Assembly (NCBI RefSeq): GCF_023333585.1
Contig: NZ_JAIQZN010000065.1
Location: forward strand, 1 to 41,713
Length of the DNA stretch: 41,713 nt
Origin: Argonema antarcticum A004/B2
GTDB taxonomy: Bacteria; Cyanobacteriota; Cyanobacteriia; Cyanobacteriales; Aerosakkonemataceae
Direction of reading: 5' to 3'
A model generated the notes under the pieces. That model worked only from the letters and a program-made list of their open reading frames with translations, did not search any database and was not told the DNA's origin. Below are positions 17,663 through 27,979 of the stretch, in pieces; within the stretch, counting starts at the first letter, position 1, and each line of letters begins with the position of its first letter. The translations under genes and the position numbers were made by a program.

Positions 17663-20600
17663 ATGCCGGAATTTTTGCGAAGCTTTTTTGCTCAAGGGCC
17701 ATTTATTCCACATGGCCATTGCTACCTTTGGAAGCCAGGATTGGTGTGGCTGCACATCGCGTCGGATAGTGCGATCGCGTTAGCATATTACTCCATCCCG
17801 ATCGTGCTTTTCTACTTTGTCCAAAAGCGACGGGATTTGCCATATTCAGGCATATTCTTGTTATTTAGCGCGTTCATAATTTTTTGCGGCACAACCCACA
17901 TTATGGAAGTGTGGACGCTTTGGCACCCCGACTACTGGCTATCCGGCGTTCTGAAAGCCTTTACTGCTGTACTTTCCGGGTATACATCGATACGACTGGT
18001 GTCAATAATTCCCCAGGCACTGGCGTTACCGAGTCCCGCACAATTGGAAGTTGAGATCGGCGAACGCAAACTGGCAGAAGAGGCGCTGCGAAAAGCTTAT
18101 GATGAGATGGAAAGCAGAGTCCAGGAGCGTACCGCCCAATTAAGCCAAGCGATCGAGCAATTGCAGAACGAGATTGCCCAAAAAGAGCGGACATCTCAAG
18201 AATTAAGAGCAAGCGAAGCGCAACGCAAACAAGCTATTGAAGAATTGCGAACCACCAACCAAACTTTGCAAACGTTAATCGCAGCTTCGCCATTAGCTAT
18301 TGCTACTATCAATAACGATGGAAATGTAACGATGTGGAATCCAGCGGCAGAGAGGCTTTTTGGCTGGAGCGAAACTGAAGTTTTGGGCAAGCCTCTCCCC
18401 ATTATTCCTCCTGAGCAACAGGAGGAGTTCCGCACTATAGTTCAGACTGAATTGCAGGGCGAAGAACAGACTGGTTTGGAATTACGCAGACAAAGAAAAG
18501 ACGGTTCGCCAATTGATATCAGCCTCTGGACAGCACCGTTGTTTGATGGCAATGGAGTTGTGACTGGCTGCATAGGTTTATTTGTTGACATCAGCGACAA
18601 AGTGAGAGCCGAACAAGCGCTGCGAGAGAGCCAACAGCAGCTTATGGCAATTATGGATAATTCTCCAGCAGTTATCTTTGTGAAGGATACTCAAAGTCGA
18701 TACAATCTGATCAACCGTCGGTTTGAAACTCTATTTCACATTGACCGTGAGGAAATCAAAGGCAAGACTCAATACGATATTTTTCCTTATGAAATAGCTG
18801 ATAAATTGCGGGCAAACGATCTTAAGGTACTCGCGGCTGGAACTCCGTTAGAAAGTGAGGAAGTTGTTCTTCAAGATGACGGACTGCATACGTATATTTC
18901 TGTCAAATTTCCTCTTTACAACAGTAGCGGCGTCCCTTATGCAATATGCTCCATTTCTACCGATATCACCGATCGCAAACGAGTCGAGGAAACATTGCGG
19001 GAAAGTGAGGAGCAATTCCGCATCACATTTGAGCAGGCTGCGATCGGCATCTGCCATTGGGGACTAAACGGTGAATTTATCAAAGTGAACCAAAGGTTTT
19101 GCGACATTGTTGGTTACACCGAAGCGGAATTGCTGAAGCTCTCATTTGAGGATATTACCCATCCAGATGATATGGCCGACTTGACGCAGTTTCGATCGCT
19201 AATCGCAGGTGAAATTCCAACTTACTCAATGGAGAAACGTTACCTGACTCCGTTAGGCAGAATTGTTTGGGTAAATCTCACTGTGTCGGTTGTACGTTCT
19301 CTAGCTGGAGAGCCGAAATATGAAATTGCAGTAATTCAAGACATCAGCGATCGCAAACAAGCGGAGGAGGAACTCAAAAAATCTCTTAAGAACTCATCCG
19401 ACCTCAAATCAGCTTTGGATCAAGCTGCTATTGTCGCTATCACTAACCGCCAAGGAAAAATCACCTACGTCAACGATAAATTCTGCGAATTATCTAAATA
19501 TTCCAGAGAAGAAATAGTTGGACAAGACCATCGAATTATCAATTCTAGCTATCATTCCCAAGAATTTATCCAAAACCTGTGGTCAACTATTAAAAGCGGG
19601 AAAATTTGGAAAGGAGAAATTAGGAATAAAGCTAAAGATGGGAGTTTATACTGGGTTAATACCACCATTGTTCCCTTGTTAGGTGAGGGAGGAAAACCTT
19701 TGCAATACTTGGCGATTCGCTTCGATATCACCGATCGCAAGCGAGCAGAAGAAGAACAACAAAAATTAATAGCCGTTATAGAAAGTTGCTCTGACTTTAT
19801 TGGCATGGCCACGCTTGACGGGCATCCTATCTTTCTCAACGAGGCCGGTCAAAATATGGTAGGGATTGAGGGGATGGAAGAACTCAAGCAAAGTACGCTA
19901 TTTGACTATTTTATGCCAGAAGATTTAGCAGAGTTTAGAGAGGAAATTCTACCAGTTGTGATGGCAGAGGGACGCTGGCAAGGAGAGTTCCGCTTTAGGC
20001 ACTTTAAGACGGGCAACAGCATACCAATTTATGCCAATGTCTTCAGTATCAAAGACTCTAAAACAAGTCAGCCGATAGCTATAGCTACGATTACAAAAGA
20101 TATTACCGAACAAAAGCGTGCTGAGTCTGAATTACGGCAAAGTGAAGCAAAATACCGAGAATTGGCGACTAGAGAAGCACTGCTCAACCGACTTGCCAGT
20201 CAAATTCGCAGTTCTTTGGACATCAACACAATTCTGGAAACAGCTGTGCAAGAGATTCGGAATATGTTGCAGATCGATCGCTGCGTGTTCATTTGGTATC
20301 GACCGGAAGAAGGAAAAAGTGAAGAAGAAAAATTGATTCATCCTTCCGGTAGCTGGGAATTTGTTCAGGAAGCTAGGAATTTAGCATTCCCCAGTTTGTT
20401 AGGTCACTCGGTTCCTGTGACAGCGCTTGGCTTATTGGCAATTAAGGTTTTTAATAAGGAAATAACTCGTGTGGACAATGCTAGAGCTTTGACCGATCCA
20501 GTAGAGCGAAGATTATTTTTTAGCTTAAGCTACACGGCTTTATTGGCACTGCCAATACATACAAAATCCGGCGAAATTGGTATAGTTAGTTGCAGTCACT

Positions 20601-21622
20601 CTAGCGGTTCTCGACCTTGGCGCGATGCTGAAGTGGAACTGCTACAAGCAGTTGCCGATCAATTGGCGATCGCGATCGATCAAGCCGAACTCTACAAACA
20701 AACTCGCATTGCTGCTGTGAAAGCCCAAGAGCAAGCGACTAAGCTAGAACAAACTCTGCGCGAACTTCAACAAACTCAAGCTCACCTCGTGCAAAGCGAA
20801 AAAATGTCCAGTTTGGGTCAATTGGTTGCTGGTGTCGCTCACGAAATTAACAATCCCGTTAACTTTATTTATGGCAATATTACCCCTGCTAAAGAGTATG
20901 CGGAAGACTTGCTGAAGCTACTTTATCTCTACCAAGAAAACTATCCAAATCCCGTCAAACAAATTCAACAAGAAGCTGAAGCAATTGACTTGGATTTCAT
21001 CAAGGAAGACTTGCCAAAAATCATTGATTCGATGAAGATAGGGGCCGATCGCATCCGTGAGATTGTTTTATCCTTGCGAAACTTCTCGCGACTGGATGAA
21101 TCCGAGACGAAAAAGGTGGACATTCACGAAGGGATTGATAGCACTCTGCTGATTTTGAAAAATCGTCTCAAAGCAAAAACGAATCGTCCAGACATTCAAA
21201 TCATTAAAGAATACGGCAACCTACCGCTAGTGGAGTGCTACGCCGGACAGCTAAATCAGGTGTTTATGAATATCTTGAATAATGCGATCGATGCTCTGGA
21301 AGAGGCAGCGGGGCAGCGGGGCAGCGGGGCAGAAGAGAAATCTAAAATCCAAAACCCGGAGATTCGCATTCGTACAGAGATTAATGAGAGCGATCGCGCG
21401 ATCGTTCGGATTGCCGATAATGGCCCAGGAATGACAGAAGAAGTACGGCAACGGATTTTCGATCCATTTTTTACAACTAAACCAGTAGGTTCGGGTACGG
21501 GTTTGGGAATGTCCATTAGCTACCAGATTATAGATAAGCATAAGGGCCAATTGGCGTGTATTTCAGCGCCAGGACAGGGTGCGGAGTTTGTCATTCAGAT
21601 TCCGATTCAGCAGCAACGTTAG
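17663..21622 (+). CDS. Ethylene-receptor-like multi-PAS/GAF sensor histidine kinase
   Basis: A 1319-residue kinase. Residues 25-115 form three membrane helices matching the ethylene-binding domain: D35, Y42, I45, P46, I72, C75 and H79 align with D25, Y32, I35, P36, I62, C65 and H69 of Arabidopsis ETR1 at a constant offset of ten. C75 and H79 ([11 protein letters not shown]) would hold the copper ion. A coiled coil, five PAS domains (about 198-820) and a GAF domain (about 840-1015) follow. The GAF has CBCR-like ends but no canonical bilin Cys. The transmitter has phospho-acceptor H1060 ([11 protein letters not shown]), N box ([12 protein letters not shown]) and ATP loops (DNGPGM, GTGLGM). There is no receiver domain, and no response regulator gene adjoins. 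Confidence 0.9.
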   Translation: MPEFLRSFFAQGPFIPHGHCYLWKPGLVWLHIASDSAIALAYYSIPIVLFYFVQKRRDLPYSGIFLLFSAFIIFCGTTHIMEVWTLWHPDYWLSGVLKAFTAVLSGYTSIRLVSIIPQALALPSPAQLEVEIGERKLAEEALRKAYDEMESRVQERTAQLSQAIEQLQNEIAQKERTSQELRASEAQRKQAIEELRTTNQTLQTLIAASPLAIATINNDGNVTMWNPAAERLFGWSETEVLGKPLPIIPPEQQEEFRTIVQTELQGEEQTGLELRRQRKDGSPIDISLWTAPLFDGNGVVTGCIGLFVDISDKVRAEQALRESQQQLMAIMDNSPAVIFVKDTQSRYNLINRRFETLFHIDREEIKGKTQYDIFPYEIADKLRANDLKVLAAGTPLESEEVVLQDDGLHTYISVKFPLYNSSGVPYAICSISTDITDRKRVEETLRESEEQFRITFEQAAIGICHWGLNGEFIKVNQRFCDIVGYTEAELLKLSFEDITHPDDMADLTQFRSLIAGEIPTYSMEKRYLTPLGRIVWVNLTVSVVRSLAGEPKYEIAVIQDISDRKQAEEELKKSLKNSSDLKSALDQAAIVAITNRQGKITYVNDKFCELSKYSREEIVGQDHRIINSSYHSQEFIQNLWSTIKSGKIWKGEIRNKAKDGSLYWVNTTIVPLLGEGGKPLQYLAIRFDITDRKRAEEEQQKLIAVIESCSDFIGMATLDGHPIFLNEAGQNMVGIEGMEELKQSTLFDYFMPEDLAEFREEILPVVMAEGRWQGEFRFRHFKTGNSIPIYANVFSIKDSKTSQPIAIATITKDITEQKRAESELRQSEAKYRELATREALLNRLASQIRSSLDINTILETAVQEIRNMLQIDRCVFIWYRPEEGKSEEEKLIHPSGSWEFVQEARNLAFPSLLGHSVPVTALGLLAIKVFNKEITRVDNARALTDPVERRLFFSLSYTALLALPIHTKSGEIGIVSCSHSSGSRPWRDAEVELLQAVADQLAIAIDQAELYKQTRIAAVKAQEQATKLEQTLRELQQTQAHLVQSEKMSSLGQLVAGVAHEINNPVNFIYGNITPAKEYAEDLLKLLYLYQENYPNPVKQIQQEAEAIDLDFIKEDLPKIIDSMKIGADRIREIVLSLRNFSRLDESETKKVDIHEGIDSTLLILKNRLKAKTNRPDIQIIKEYGNLPLVECYAGQLNQVFMNILNNAIDALEEAAGQRGSGAEEKSKIQNPEIRIRTEINESDRAIVRIADNGPGMTEEVRQRIFDPFFTTKPVGSGTGLGMSISYQIIDKHKGQLACISAPGQGAEFVIQIPIQQQR

Positions 21623-21705
21623 TTATGAATGCAAGCATCAAGCTTGGTAGCATTGTTTTTGTATAGTTGAATATACAGAAACCAATTCTTTATCTGCTCA
21701 CTAAG

Positions 21706-21746
21706 TTTAAATTTCCTGTAACCTGTTTTTAACTTTACCTTAATAA
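21706..21746 (+). promoter_or_regulatory. Pho box (four octamers, 11-bp period)
   Basis: Four octamers of the PyTTAAPyPy(T/A) type are spaced exactly 11 bp: TTTAAATT (21706), TGTAACCT (21717), TTTAACTT (21728) and CTTAATAA (21739). Each is separated by 3 bp. The third is a perfect match and the others have one mismatch. A TATAAAAT (21753-21760) follows as a possible -10. This is the form bound by the SphR/PhoB response regulator in cyanobacteria, 50 bp upstream of a phosphate/phosphonate-type binding protein. Confidence 0.7.
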
Positions 21747-21795
21747 AAATACTATAAAATTTTGGTATTAACTTTATAACGCTCACTAAAATAAT

Positions 21796-22689
21796 ATGAA
21801 ACGGCGTCATTTTCTATGGAATTCCCTATTATTAATAGCAGGTTGTACAGCAGCAACTAGCAATCCCAATGGTAGCTCTTCCAATTCAGTTACAAAAAGT
21901 TTGCCTGAAAAGCTACGATTTACAGTAACAGATGTTCAAAAACTGGAAGACTTACAGCGGGATTATGGAGCATTGCGGACGGCACTAGAGGAGGTATTGC
22001 AGCAGAAAATTGAGTTTGTCCCCGTCGAAAGTTACACAGCAGCAGCAGCAGCTTTGCAGTTAGATCGGTTGGACTTAGTTCTCACCGGGCCCTCTGAATA
22101 CGTGGTCATGCGTGCCAGGACAAATGCTGTTCCTATTATGGGCATCACACGACCAAATTACCGCACCGTTATCTGTGTTTCTGGAAACAGCAAAATCGCG
22201 TCGGTAGCAGAGTTAAAAGGTAAAAAATTGGCAATGTGGAAAGTAGGCTCAACAAGTGGTTATCTTGGGCCTACAAAACTTTTAATTGATGCTGGATTAG
22301 ATCCTAAATCGGATCTAAAAATCCTCACGTTGGGAAGTGACGGACTATCAGCGTTAAAAAAAGGTGAAGTTGATGCTTGGGGAGGATCTGCTGTGAAATA
22401 CGAGAAATTTCTCCAAGATGAAGGTTTATCTGAAAGTGCGTTTCCCGCGATCGCAAAAGGGCCACTCCTCCCTGACGATCTCTTTGTTGCCAGCAGCAAA
22501 CTTGATTCTGGTTTGGTTCAACAAATTAGCTCGCTCATGGTTAAAAATCAGGAGAAACTGCTCCAAAGTCTTTTGTCCGTCGAGGAAGGAAAGTACAAAG
22601 GATCTAAGCTAGTTCCCGCGAATGATTCGGATTACAATATGGTGCGGGAGGTCTATAAAGCAATTGGACAAGGCAGTTTCATTCAGTAG
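21796..22689 (+). CDS. PhnD-like substrate-binding lipoprotein
   Basis: A 297-residue periplasmic binding protein of the phosphate/phosphonate (PhnD) class. The N terminus reads MKRRHFLW, a Tat-like twin arginine, and a lipobox LIAGC puts the acylated Cys at residue 17. The mature part shows the PhnD pattern: YTAAAAALQLDRLDLVLTGP, then SVAELKGKKLAMWKVGSTSGY and LKKGEVDAWGGSA. No permease or ATPase gene adjoins; instead it lies between two histidine kinases. That suggests a sensor partner rather than a transporter part, which is inference. The Pho box just upstream predicts induction by phosphate starvation. Confidence 0.85.
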   Translation: MKRRHFLWNSLLLIAGCTAATSNPNGSSSNSVTKSLPEKLRFTVTDVQKLEDLQRDYGALRTALEEVLQQKIEFVPVESYTAAAAALQLDRLDLVLTGPSEYVVMRARTNAVPIMGITRPNYRTVICVSGNSKIASVAELKGKKLAMWKVGSTSGYLGPTKLLIDAGLDPKSDLKILTLGSDGLSALKKGEVDAWGGSAVKYEKFLQDEGLSESAFPAIAKGPLLPDDLFVASSKLDSGLVQQISSLMVKNQEKLLQSLLSVEEGKYKGSKLVPANDSDYNMVREVYKAIGQGSFIQ

Positions 22690-23001
22690 AGACTAAAACG
22701 CTAATTTTTACTTAAAGTTAAATTTTGTTTTAACTCATTTTAAAATAAAATTAAATTTTTCTTAACCTATTGAGTAGATAGGCATTAAAAGAATATGTAA
22801 AATTAGTGTGTAGACTAATTTACGTATAGAATGTTACTGAAAAAACAAGTAGGTCTTTTCTAAGTATCAAGCCTTAATTTATTACGTCAACAATACCCAC
22901 CCTTTTTAAATGGTAAAAACCCGATCGAGCAGATGGGTTTCAAAAAGGGCAGATAATTACAAGTTGGCGTGGAGCAAGCTTAACAATCGGAAGGTTTTTC
23001 T
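22690..23001. other. AT-rich leader between the PhnD-like gene and the second kinase gene
   Basis: This 312-bp gap contains a second Pho-box-like array (22729-22768). It is long for an operon gap, so the kinase may have its own promoter. I see no gene in it. Confidence 0.5.
22729..22768 (+). promoter_or_regulatory. Second Pho-box-like array
   Basis: TTTAACTC (22729), TTTAAAAT (22739), ATTAAATT (22750) and CTTAACCT (22761) recur at 10, 11 and 11 bp. The last fits PyTTAAPyPy(T/A) perfectly, while the middle two match six of eight. The surroundings are A+T-rich, so chance is more likely than for the first array. It lies 234 bp upstream of the kinase gene and 40 bp past the PhnD stop. Confidence 0.4.
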
Positions 23002-24891
23002 ATGCAATTTCATAAATCTAGACTTTCCCCAGAGAGTCTAAAAAGCTACCTTGTCCTGCCTAAATCTAATTCAGAGAAGCAAAGGAATACCTCAAAATTT
23101 AACTCAAGCTGGATAAAACGCATTATCCCGCGCTTGAGTGTCGCCAAAAAGATTGGGTACGGCTATTCTTTAGCTATCGGTATAGCAATTTTAGGAACAA
23201 CTGTGGGACTGGTTATTGGAGATTACTACAGAAAACAGGCTTATGAACAGCTAATCATTGCCGATCAGCAGCAAGATCTTCTGGGTGAGTTAAAAGAGGC
23301 TGTAGGCGAAGTGCGATCGCATCCCCAACGACTGGTTACGGTACTGGGAGAATCAATCTGGTTTGAATACGAAAGCGCCAAGTTTTTTGGAGATGTTAAT
23401 CGGGTTAAAACAACACTCTCTAAATTTATTTTTTTTATAGACAACAACCACCGTAACTTAGTAATAGACTCCACCGATTTAAAGGATTTATTGAAGGGTT
23501 ACGAAACGAATACAGAATCATACACTCAGTTAGTTAAGTTACTCTGGCAACAAATCGATCCGTCTAACTTGAAACCACAAGAAATTGAGGCAGCACAGCA
23601 AAAATTATTGACTTTTCTCAGAGGTAAATCAGCCACTGGTGTAAGCGTTAAGTTCGATCGCCTCTCGGAGAGTTTAAGCCGGATCGAAGAAGCAGCTAAG
23701 ACTCAACAGCTACAAGCAAATAGCAAACTTGAGCAAGCAGAGTTATTGAGATTGCAAATTATTGTTAGCAGTATGTTTCTGTCAGTAGCAGTCGCCACAG
23801 CGCTGGGGTTTTATACCAGTCGTCAGATTGCTCGTCCTATAGAATGGGTGAATCAAGTAGCTCAGCAAGTCACCCAGCAATCAAATTTTCAACTAATAGT
23901 TCCCGTCATGACAGAAGATGAAGTGGGATCGTTAGCTACCTCCCTCAATCAGCTGGTAAAATGGGTAGGAGAGTACACTCACGAACTGGAACAAGCTCGT
24001 CAGACATTGGAACAACGGGTAGAGGAGCGCACCCAGGAACTTCAGCAAACAGTTCTTGAACTCAAAGAAACTCAATCTCAACTAATTCAAAGTGAAAAAA
24101 TGTCCAGTTTGGGACAATTGGTTGCTGGAATTGCCCATGAAATTAACAATCCAGTAAACTTCATTTACGGTAATATTGAATATACTAAAATCTATGCAAA
24201 AGATCTGCTTGAGTTGGTAAATATGTATCAGCAACATTACCCTAATCCAATCCCGGAAATACAAGACAAAATTGAAGATATCGATCTTGACTTCCTCGCA
24301 GAAGATTTGCAGAAGATACTGTCTTCTATGAAGATGGGGACTGAACGGATACGGCAAATTGTTCTATCTTTGCGTAATTTTTCGCGGCTTGATGAAGCTG
24401 ATATGAAACCAGTGGATATCCATGAAGGAATTGAAAATACGCTGTTGATTCTCAATAGTCGTCTGAAGCGAGACATTGAGGTGATCAAAAAGTATGGGGA
24501 TTTGCCTTTGGTAGAGTGTTATCCAGCTCAGCTAAACCAGGTATTTATGAATATTATCGCTAATGCGATCGATGCGCTAGAAGAAGTACACAAATCTAGG
24601 CAAGAGGAAAAATTTAACTTCTCGCCTCAGATTATAATTCGGACAGAAAAAGTAGATCTTAACTATATTCGTGTGGGAATAAGCGATAATGGATCGGGGA
24701 TTTCTTCAGCAATTAAAGACAAATTGTTCGATCCGTTTTTTACGACAAAACCAATTGGTAAAGGAACAGGTTTAGGACTGTCTATTTGCTACAATATCAT
24801 TGAAAAACACAAGGGTAAAATTGAGGTTATTTCGGCACCGGGAGAGGGAACGGAGTTTGCGATCGCACTTCCGATCCAAACACAAAAGTAG
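23002..24891 (+). CDS. Membrane sensor histidine kinase (HAMP-like, no PAS)
   Basis: A 629-residue kinase with an N-terminal tail, one membrane helix (about 52-73), a periplasmic helical domain (about 74-248), a second membrane helix (about 250-271), a HAMP-type linker, a coiled coil and a transmitter. The phospho-acceptor is H379 in [12 protein letters not shown] box [13 protein letters not shown]1 DNGSGI and GTGLGL follow. From the coiled coil on, it is closely similar to the ethylene-receptor-like kinase 1.4 kb upstream (both have [12 protein letters not shown] and LVECY(A/P)(A/G)QLNQVFMNI), so one transmitter was probably copied from the other. Its neighbour suggests the PhnD lipoprotein may be its ligand-binding partner. 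It has no receiver domain. Confidence 0.88.
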   Translation: MQFHKSRLSPESLKSYLVLPKSNSEKQRNTSKFNSSWIKRIIPRLSVAKKIGYGYSLAIGIAILGTTVGLVIGDYYRKQAYEQLIIADQQQDLLGELKEAVGEVRSHPQRLVTVLGESIWFEYESAKFFGDVNRVKTTLSKFIFFIDNNHRNLVIDSTDLKDLLKGYETNTESYTQLVKLLWQQIDPSNLKPQEIEAAQQKLLTFLRGKSATGVSVKFDRLSESLSRIEEAAKTQQLQANSKLEQAELLRLQIIVSSMFLSVAVATALGFYTSRQIARPIEWVNQVAQQVTQQSNFQLIVPVMTEDEVGSLATSLNQLVKWVGEYTHELEQARQTLEQRVEERTQELQQTVLELKETQSQLIQSEKMSSLGQLVAGIAHEINNPVNFIYGNIEYTKIYAKDLLELVNMYQQHYPNPIPEIQDKIEDIDLDFLAEDLQKILSSMKMGTERIRQIVLSLRNFSRLDEADMKPVDIHEGIENTLLILNSRLKRDIEVIKKYGDLPLVECYPAQLNQVFMNIIANAIDALEEVHKSRQEEKFNFSPQIIIRTEKVDLNYIRVGISDNGSGISSAIKDKLFDPFFTTKPIGKGTGLGLSICYNIIEKHKGKIEVISAPGEGTEFAIALPIQTQK

Positions 24892-25005
24892 TTTCGGCCC
24901 GATCGCACAACTTCGGGAATTGGGAGAGGAATACGGCCCGATCGCTAAACTAGAGATACTTGCTACCCATTTTAGATATAATAAAAGAAAAAAGCACGAT
25001 CAATT

Positions 25006-25653
25006 ATGGTTGAAACTGTTGGAATTACCAAAGCGATTACTAATCTGAACGACATTCGCAGCAAGTTTAATCTCAGCGAGGCGACTGACCCCCAGTTTTT
25101 CACAGAATGGTATGAGGAGCTTCCTGAGATCGGCGAGAGCGAAAAACAATCACTGAATCGGCTTAAAAATCGATACCTCTATTATGCAGCAGAGGGACCG
25201 ATAACAGAAGGCACGGTCAATATTATTATGCTGTCTCCGCTTTTAGAATTAATGGGATTGTGCGATCCGCCTTTTAAGGTTCTGGGAGAGCAATATGTGA
25301 AGGTGGAAATTGAAGGGGGAGGCGAAGAGGAACCCATATTAGAAGGGTTTATTGATGCTTTGGTCGTGCGAAATAAACTTTGGGTGGTGTTAATCGAATC
25401 CAAACGCTCTAGTTTTAGCGTTTTGCAGGCTCTTCCGCAAACTTTAGGTTATATGATGGCAAATCCCACTTCAGAAATGCCAGCTTTTGGGATGATCACA
25501 AATGGTGAGGACTATATTTTTATTAAGCTGAATAAACAGGTGCGTCAGTATGGTTTATCAAATAAGTTCACAGCACCATCTATTGATGAAAACAACAATC
25601 TATGCAGGGTGATGCGGGTGATGAAGCGAATTATTGGTTTGGTTCTACAGTAA
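25006..25653 (+). CDS. Stand-alone PD-(D/E)XK endonuclease-fold protein
   Basis: A 215-residue soluble protein resembling the N-terminal nuclease domain of type I restriction R subunits but without helicase or methylase partners. A PD-(D/E)XK core is visible: E68 in the first helix (TEGTVNI), D117 in EGFIDALVV, E131 and K133 in LIESKRSS, and the QxxxY-like Q145/Y149 (LPQTLGYM). Similar solitary proteins are common in cyanobacteria with unknown role. It is convergent with the Argonaute gene, 104 bp away. Target and activity are unknown. Confidence 0.7.
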   Translation: MVETVGITKAITNLNDIRSKFNLSEATDPQFFTEWYEELPEIGESEKQSLNRLKNRYLYYAAEGPITEGTVNIIMLSPLLELMGLCDPPFKVLGEQYVKVEIEGGGEEEPILEGFIDALVVRNKLWVVLIESKRSSFSVLQALPQTLGYMMANPTSEMPAFGMITNGEDYIFIKLNKQVRQYGLSNKFTAPSIDENNNLCRVMRVMKRIIGLVLQ

Positions 25654-25757
25654 GGATAGGTATGGGCGATCGATCTTGACCCACAAGTATAATACGATCG
25701 GGAAGGCGATCGCAACCGTGAGTCTTTTGGGATGCTGCCAAATATAGAACGATGAGC

Positions 25758-27971
25758 TTATAGCCAAAATTGGCGATCGCCCTGCAACATACTCGGATAA
25801 ATCCCGTTTAACCGCAAATAAGCCATGCGATCAGATCCATAAAGTGGCATCGGCAACCGAGGCGTTTGTAGCGATCCATGATGCAGTAACGTCAGTTTAA
25901 GAGTGGTTTCTACAACATCTTCAATTGATGCTTGATGTCCATCCTCATGCACTGTCAAACGTAGGGGACGAGCCAACCCAACCTTTTCAGAAACCTTAGT
26001 TGTCACTACAACTGCTTCACGAGAGGACAAACGAAACGCTAAGCCTTTTTCCGGTGCTGTGACAATTTTATGATTCAGGTTGTATAGTCGGGGAATACAA
26101 GACTTGCGACACTCCACCAAAATAAACTTAGCTTTAATTGCGTTTGCCCATTTCCTTAAATGCTCGACTTCTTGACCACAAAAAGAACCATCCCGATAAA
26201 TCAAGGTAGTTTTGTCCCTCATTTCACCAGCGGGAAGCAATGTTTCTAGAAGTCGTTGAGGGATTTCTTCACCTTCAATTAAAGCATCTTCGATACGATA
26301 GCGAATAAACTTCCCTTGGGTATCATAAAGTCGCACACTAGCACAAGCATTAACTGTTCCGGGCAACCTTTCCTTGGATTCTCTGGAAACATCCAAACCA
26401 ATGAAATAGTGAGCAATCTTTAAAGGTTCAGCCAGAATGAAAGGCAAATTTCCTAACTTCGCCAAAATTCCTGGAATCACTTGATTGAGTATTTGGCGGG
26501 GTTCAACACTGCTCAATGTATGGGCATAAATTACTTGGCTAGCAAGCTGACGGCGGAGCAAGCGTGAGTAAACCCAATAATACAGGCTGCCTCCGTCGTC
26601 CTTATCAGTGTTGCGATCGCTCTGAGGTAAAAATGTCAATACAATGTCAGTCGGAATTTCCATTAATTCATCAACCGATCTCTCTACTTCTGCTCTAGCA
26701 TCAGCCCCTATCAAATTGTTAACCACTACTGCTTTTCTGGTAACTATCTCACTATTAAAACCATAGCTTTTTAAACGTTTAATAACTTCGTCTAAAAAAT
26801 AATTTACACTTAAATCGCAAAGCTTTACAGCTGCAATGCGAATTGGTCTTGAGGGATCGCGATAATCATTGTGACGGCTATAAACACCACCGTTGCGTTC
26901 AGAGAGTCCCTTGAGAACATCTCCTCTTTTGCCAATGAATTTCTTTCCAAACTCCAGTGGTGTTTCATCAAGCGGCTTCAGCGGTTGCCAAAATAATTCT
27001 GGATATTGACGGCTGTTGATACTACGCTCCATTTGAAATCCATAAGCATCTAGAGCCATTTCAGCCGTTTGTTTGTAGGAAGCCAGGAGGTCTGTTCGTT
27101 CTTTATAACCAATCTTTGTCCCCTTAAGCAACTTTCCATAGTCTACTTCAAATCTGTCAGCTGTTTCAGATGTAACGCAGGGGCGAAGAAAGGCCATAGG
27201 ATAGTCACGTTGCTCTCTGTTTCTGAACTGTACGGTAACTAGAGTTTGGTCGTCTGGAGCGTTCAATAAAGCTTTTTTGCTGCTTTCACGGTTTGCTTTC
27301 TTGATTAGTTTTTCTCTATGTTCACCCACATTCCCCGGAAAATTACTAATAGTACCGTAACTCCAATCAAATTCAATATCTCGAACTTTTAGACCTTTCA
27401 AAAGGGTTTTAAAGTTTTGCCGATAAGGATGATTTTCATAGAAATCTTCCAAATTGCTCCGATAGAGTATACTGCTATGAACTGTTAAAGCCAGAGCAGG
27501 CTGTAAACTATTTTGCAGTTCGATAGTTTCTGGCCAATAATCTATTTCTCGCCTAACTTCAACCTTATTATCAGACAGAATTAGCGGTTCTTCAAATTTA
27601 GTTCTCCTCAAAACCTGAAAAGCTAGTTGCGCCTTGATAAAAGGTGTCAAGTGTCGCTGGCGCACCAATTGGACTGAGTAGTAGCGATCGCCAAAACCCT
27701 TTAATTTTTCTTGAACATCCGCTAGTATATCTTTCCACTCTTGTAGGGAAGGCAAGGATATATTCGGCATTCCCAGAGCATAGAAATATGGGTCATTCCA
27801 GATAACAACTATACTGGTTAATTCCCGACTGAAATGAAAACTCAAGCGGTTGCCATCCTTCCGTTCAATTTCAGGACTCAGCCGGAAGCACATGAAATTA
27901 GGCTGTGAGATGTCTAGCGGGAAAATCTCGCTCAAAAATGTGGGAGTTTGAGTAGCTTGAAAATTAGTCAT
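25758..27971 (-). CDS. ago: Long prokaryotic Argonaute (catalytic PIWI)
   Basis: A 737-residue pAgo with N, L1, PAZ-like, MID and PIWI regions. Such proteins use short guides to cleave nucleic acid; long active ones commonly target DNA. The PIWI tetrad looks intact: D527 (IGLDVSR), glutamate finger E568 (IEGEEI; E569 possible), D594 (IYRDGS) and D714 (PLYGSDRM). Their spacing (+41, +67, +187) closely follows Thermus TtAgo (+34, +68, +182). The MID pocket region is SLYYWVYSRL...ASQVI (Q479)...AKLG (K505). The start at 27971 has a good ribosome site (AGGTGAGG), 8 bp after the Cas4-like stop. It is the last gene of a three-gene operon. Confidence 0.94.
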   Translation of the reverse strand: MTNFQATQTPTFLSEIFPLDISQPNFMCFRLSPEIERKDGNRLSFHFSRELTSIVVIWNDPYFYALGMPNISLPSLQEWKDILADVQEKLKGFGDRYYSVQLVRQRHLTPFIKAQLAFQVLRRTKFEEPLILSDNKVEVRREIDYWPETIELQNSLQPALALTVHSSILYRSNLEDFYENHPYRQNFKTLLKGLKVRDIEFDWSYGTISNFPGNVGEHREKLIKKANRESSKKALLNAPDDQTLVTVQFRNREQRDYPMAFLRPCVTSETADRFEVDYGKLLKGTKIGYKERTDLLASYKQTAEMALDAYGFQMERSINSRQYPELFWQPLKPLDETPLEFGKKFIGKRGDVLKGLSERNGGVYSRHNDYRDPSRPIRIAAVKLCDLSVNYFLDEVIKRLKSYGFNSEIVTRKAVVVNNLIGADARAEVERSVDELMEIPTDIVLTFLPQSDRNTDKDDGGSLYYWVYSRLLRRQLASQVIYAHTLSSVEPRQILNQVIPGILAKLGNLPFILAEPLKIAHYFIGLDVSRESKERLPGTVNACASVRLYDTQGKFIRYRIEDALIEGEEIPQRLLETLLPAGEMRDKTTLIYRDGSFCGQEVEHLRKWANAIKAKFILVECRKSCIPRLYNLNHKIVTAPEKGLAFRLSSREAVVVTTKVSEKVGLARPLRLTVHEDGHQASIEDVVETTLKLTLLHHGSLQTPRLPMPLYGSDRMAYLRLNGIYPSMLQGDRQFWL

Positions 27972-27979
27972 GGCCTCAC

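Noticed and set aside
20180-20710. GAF domain as a bilin-binding cyanobacteriochrome
   Set aside because: The flanking sequence resembles that class, but the canonical bilin-attachment Cys-His is missing.
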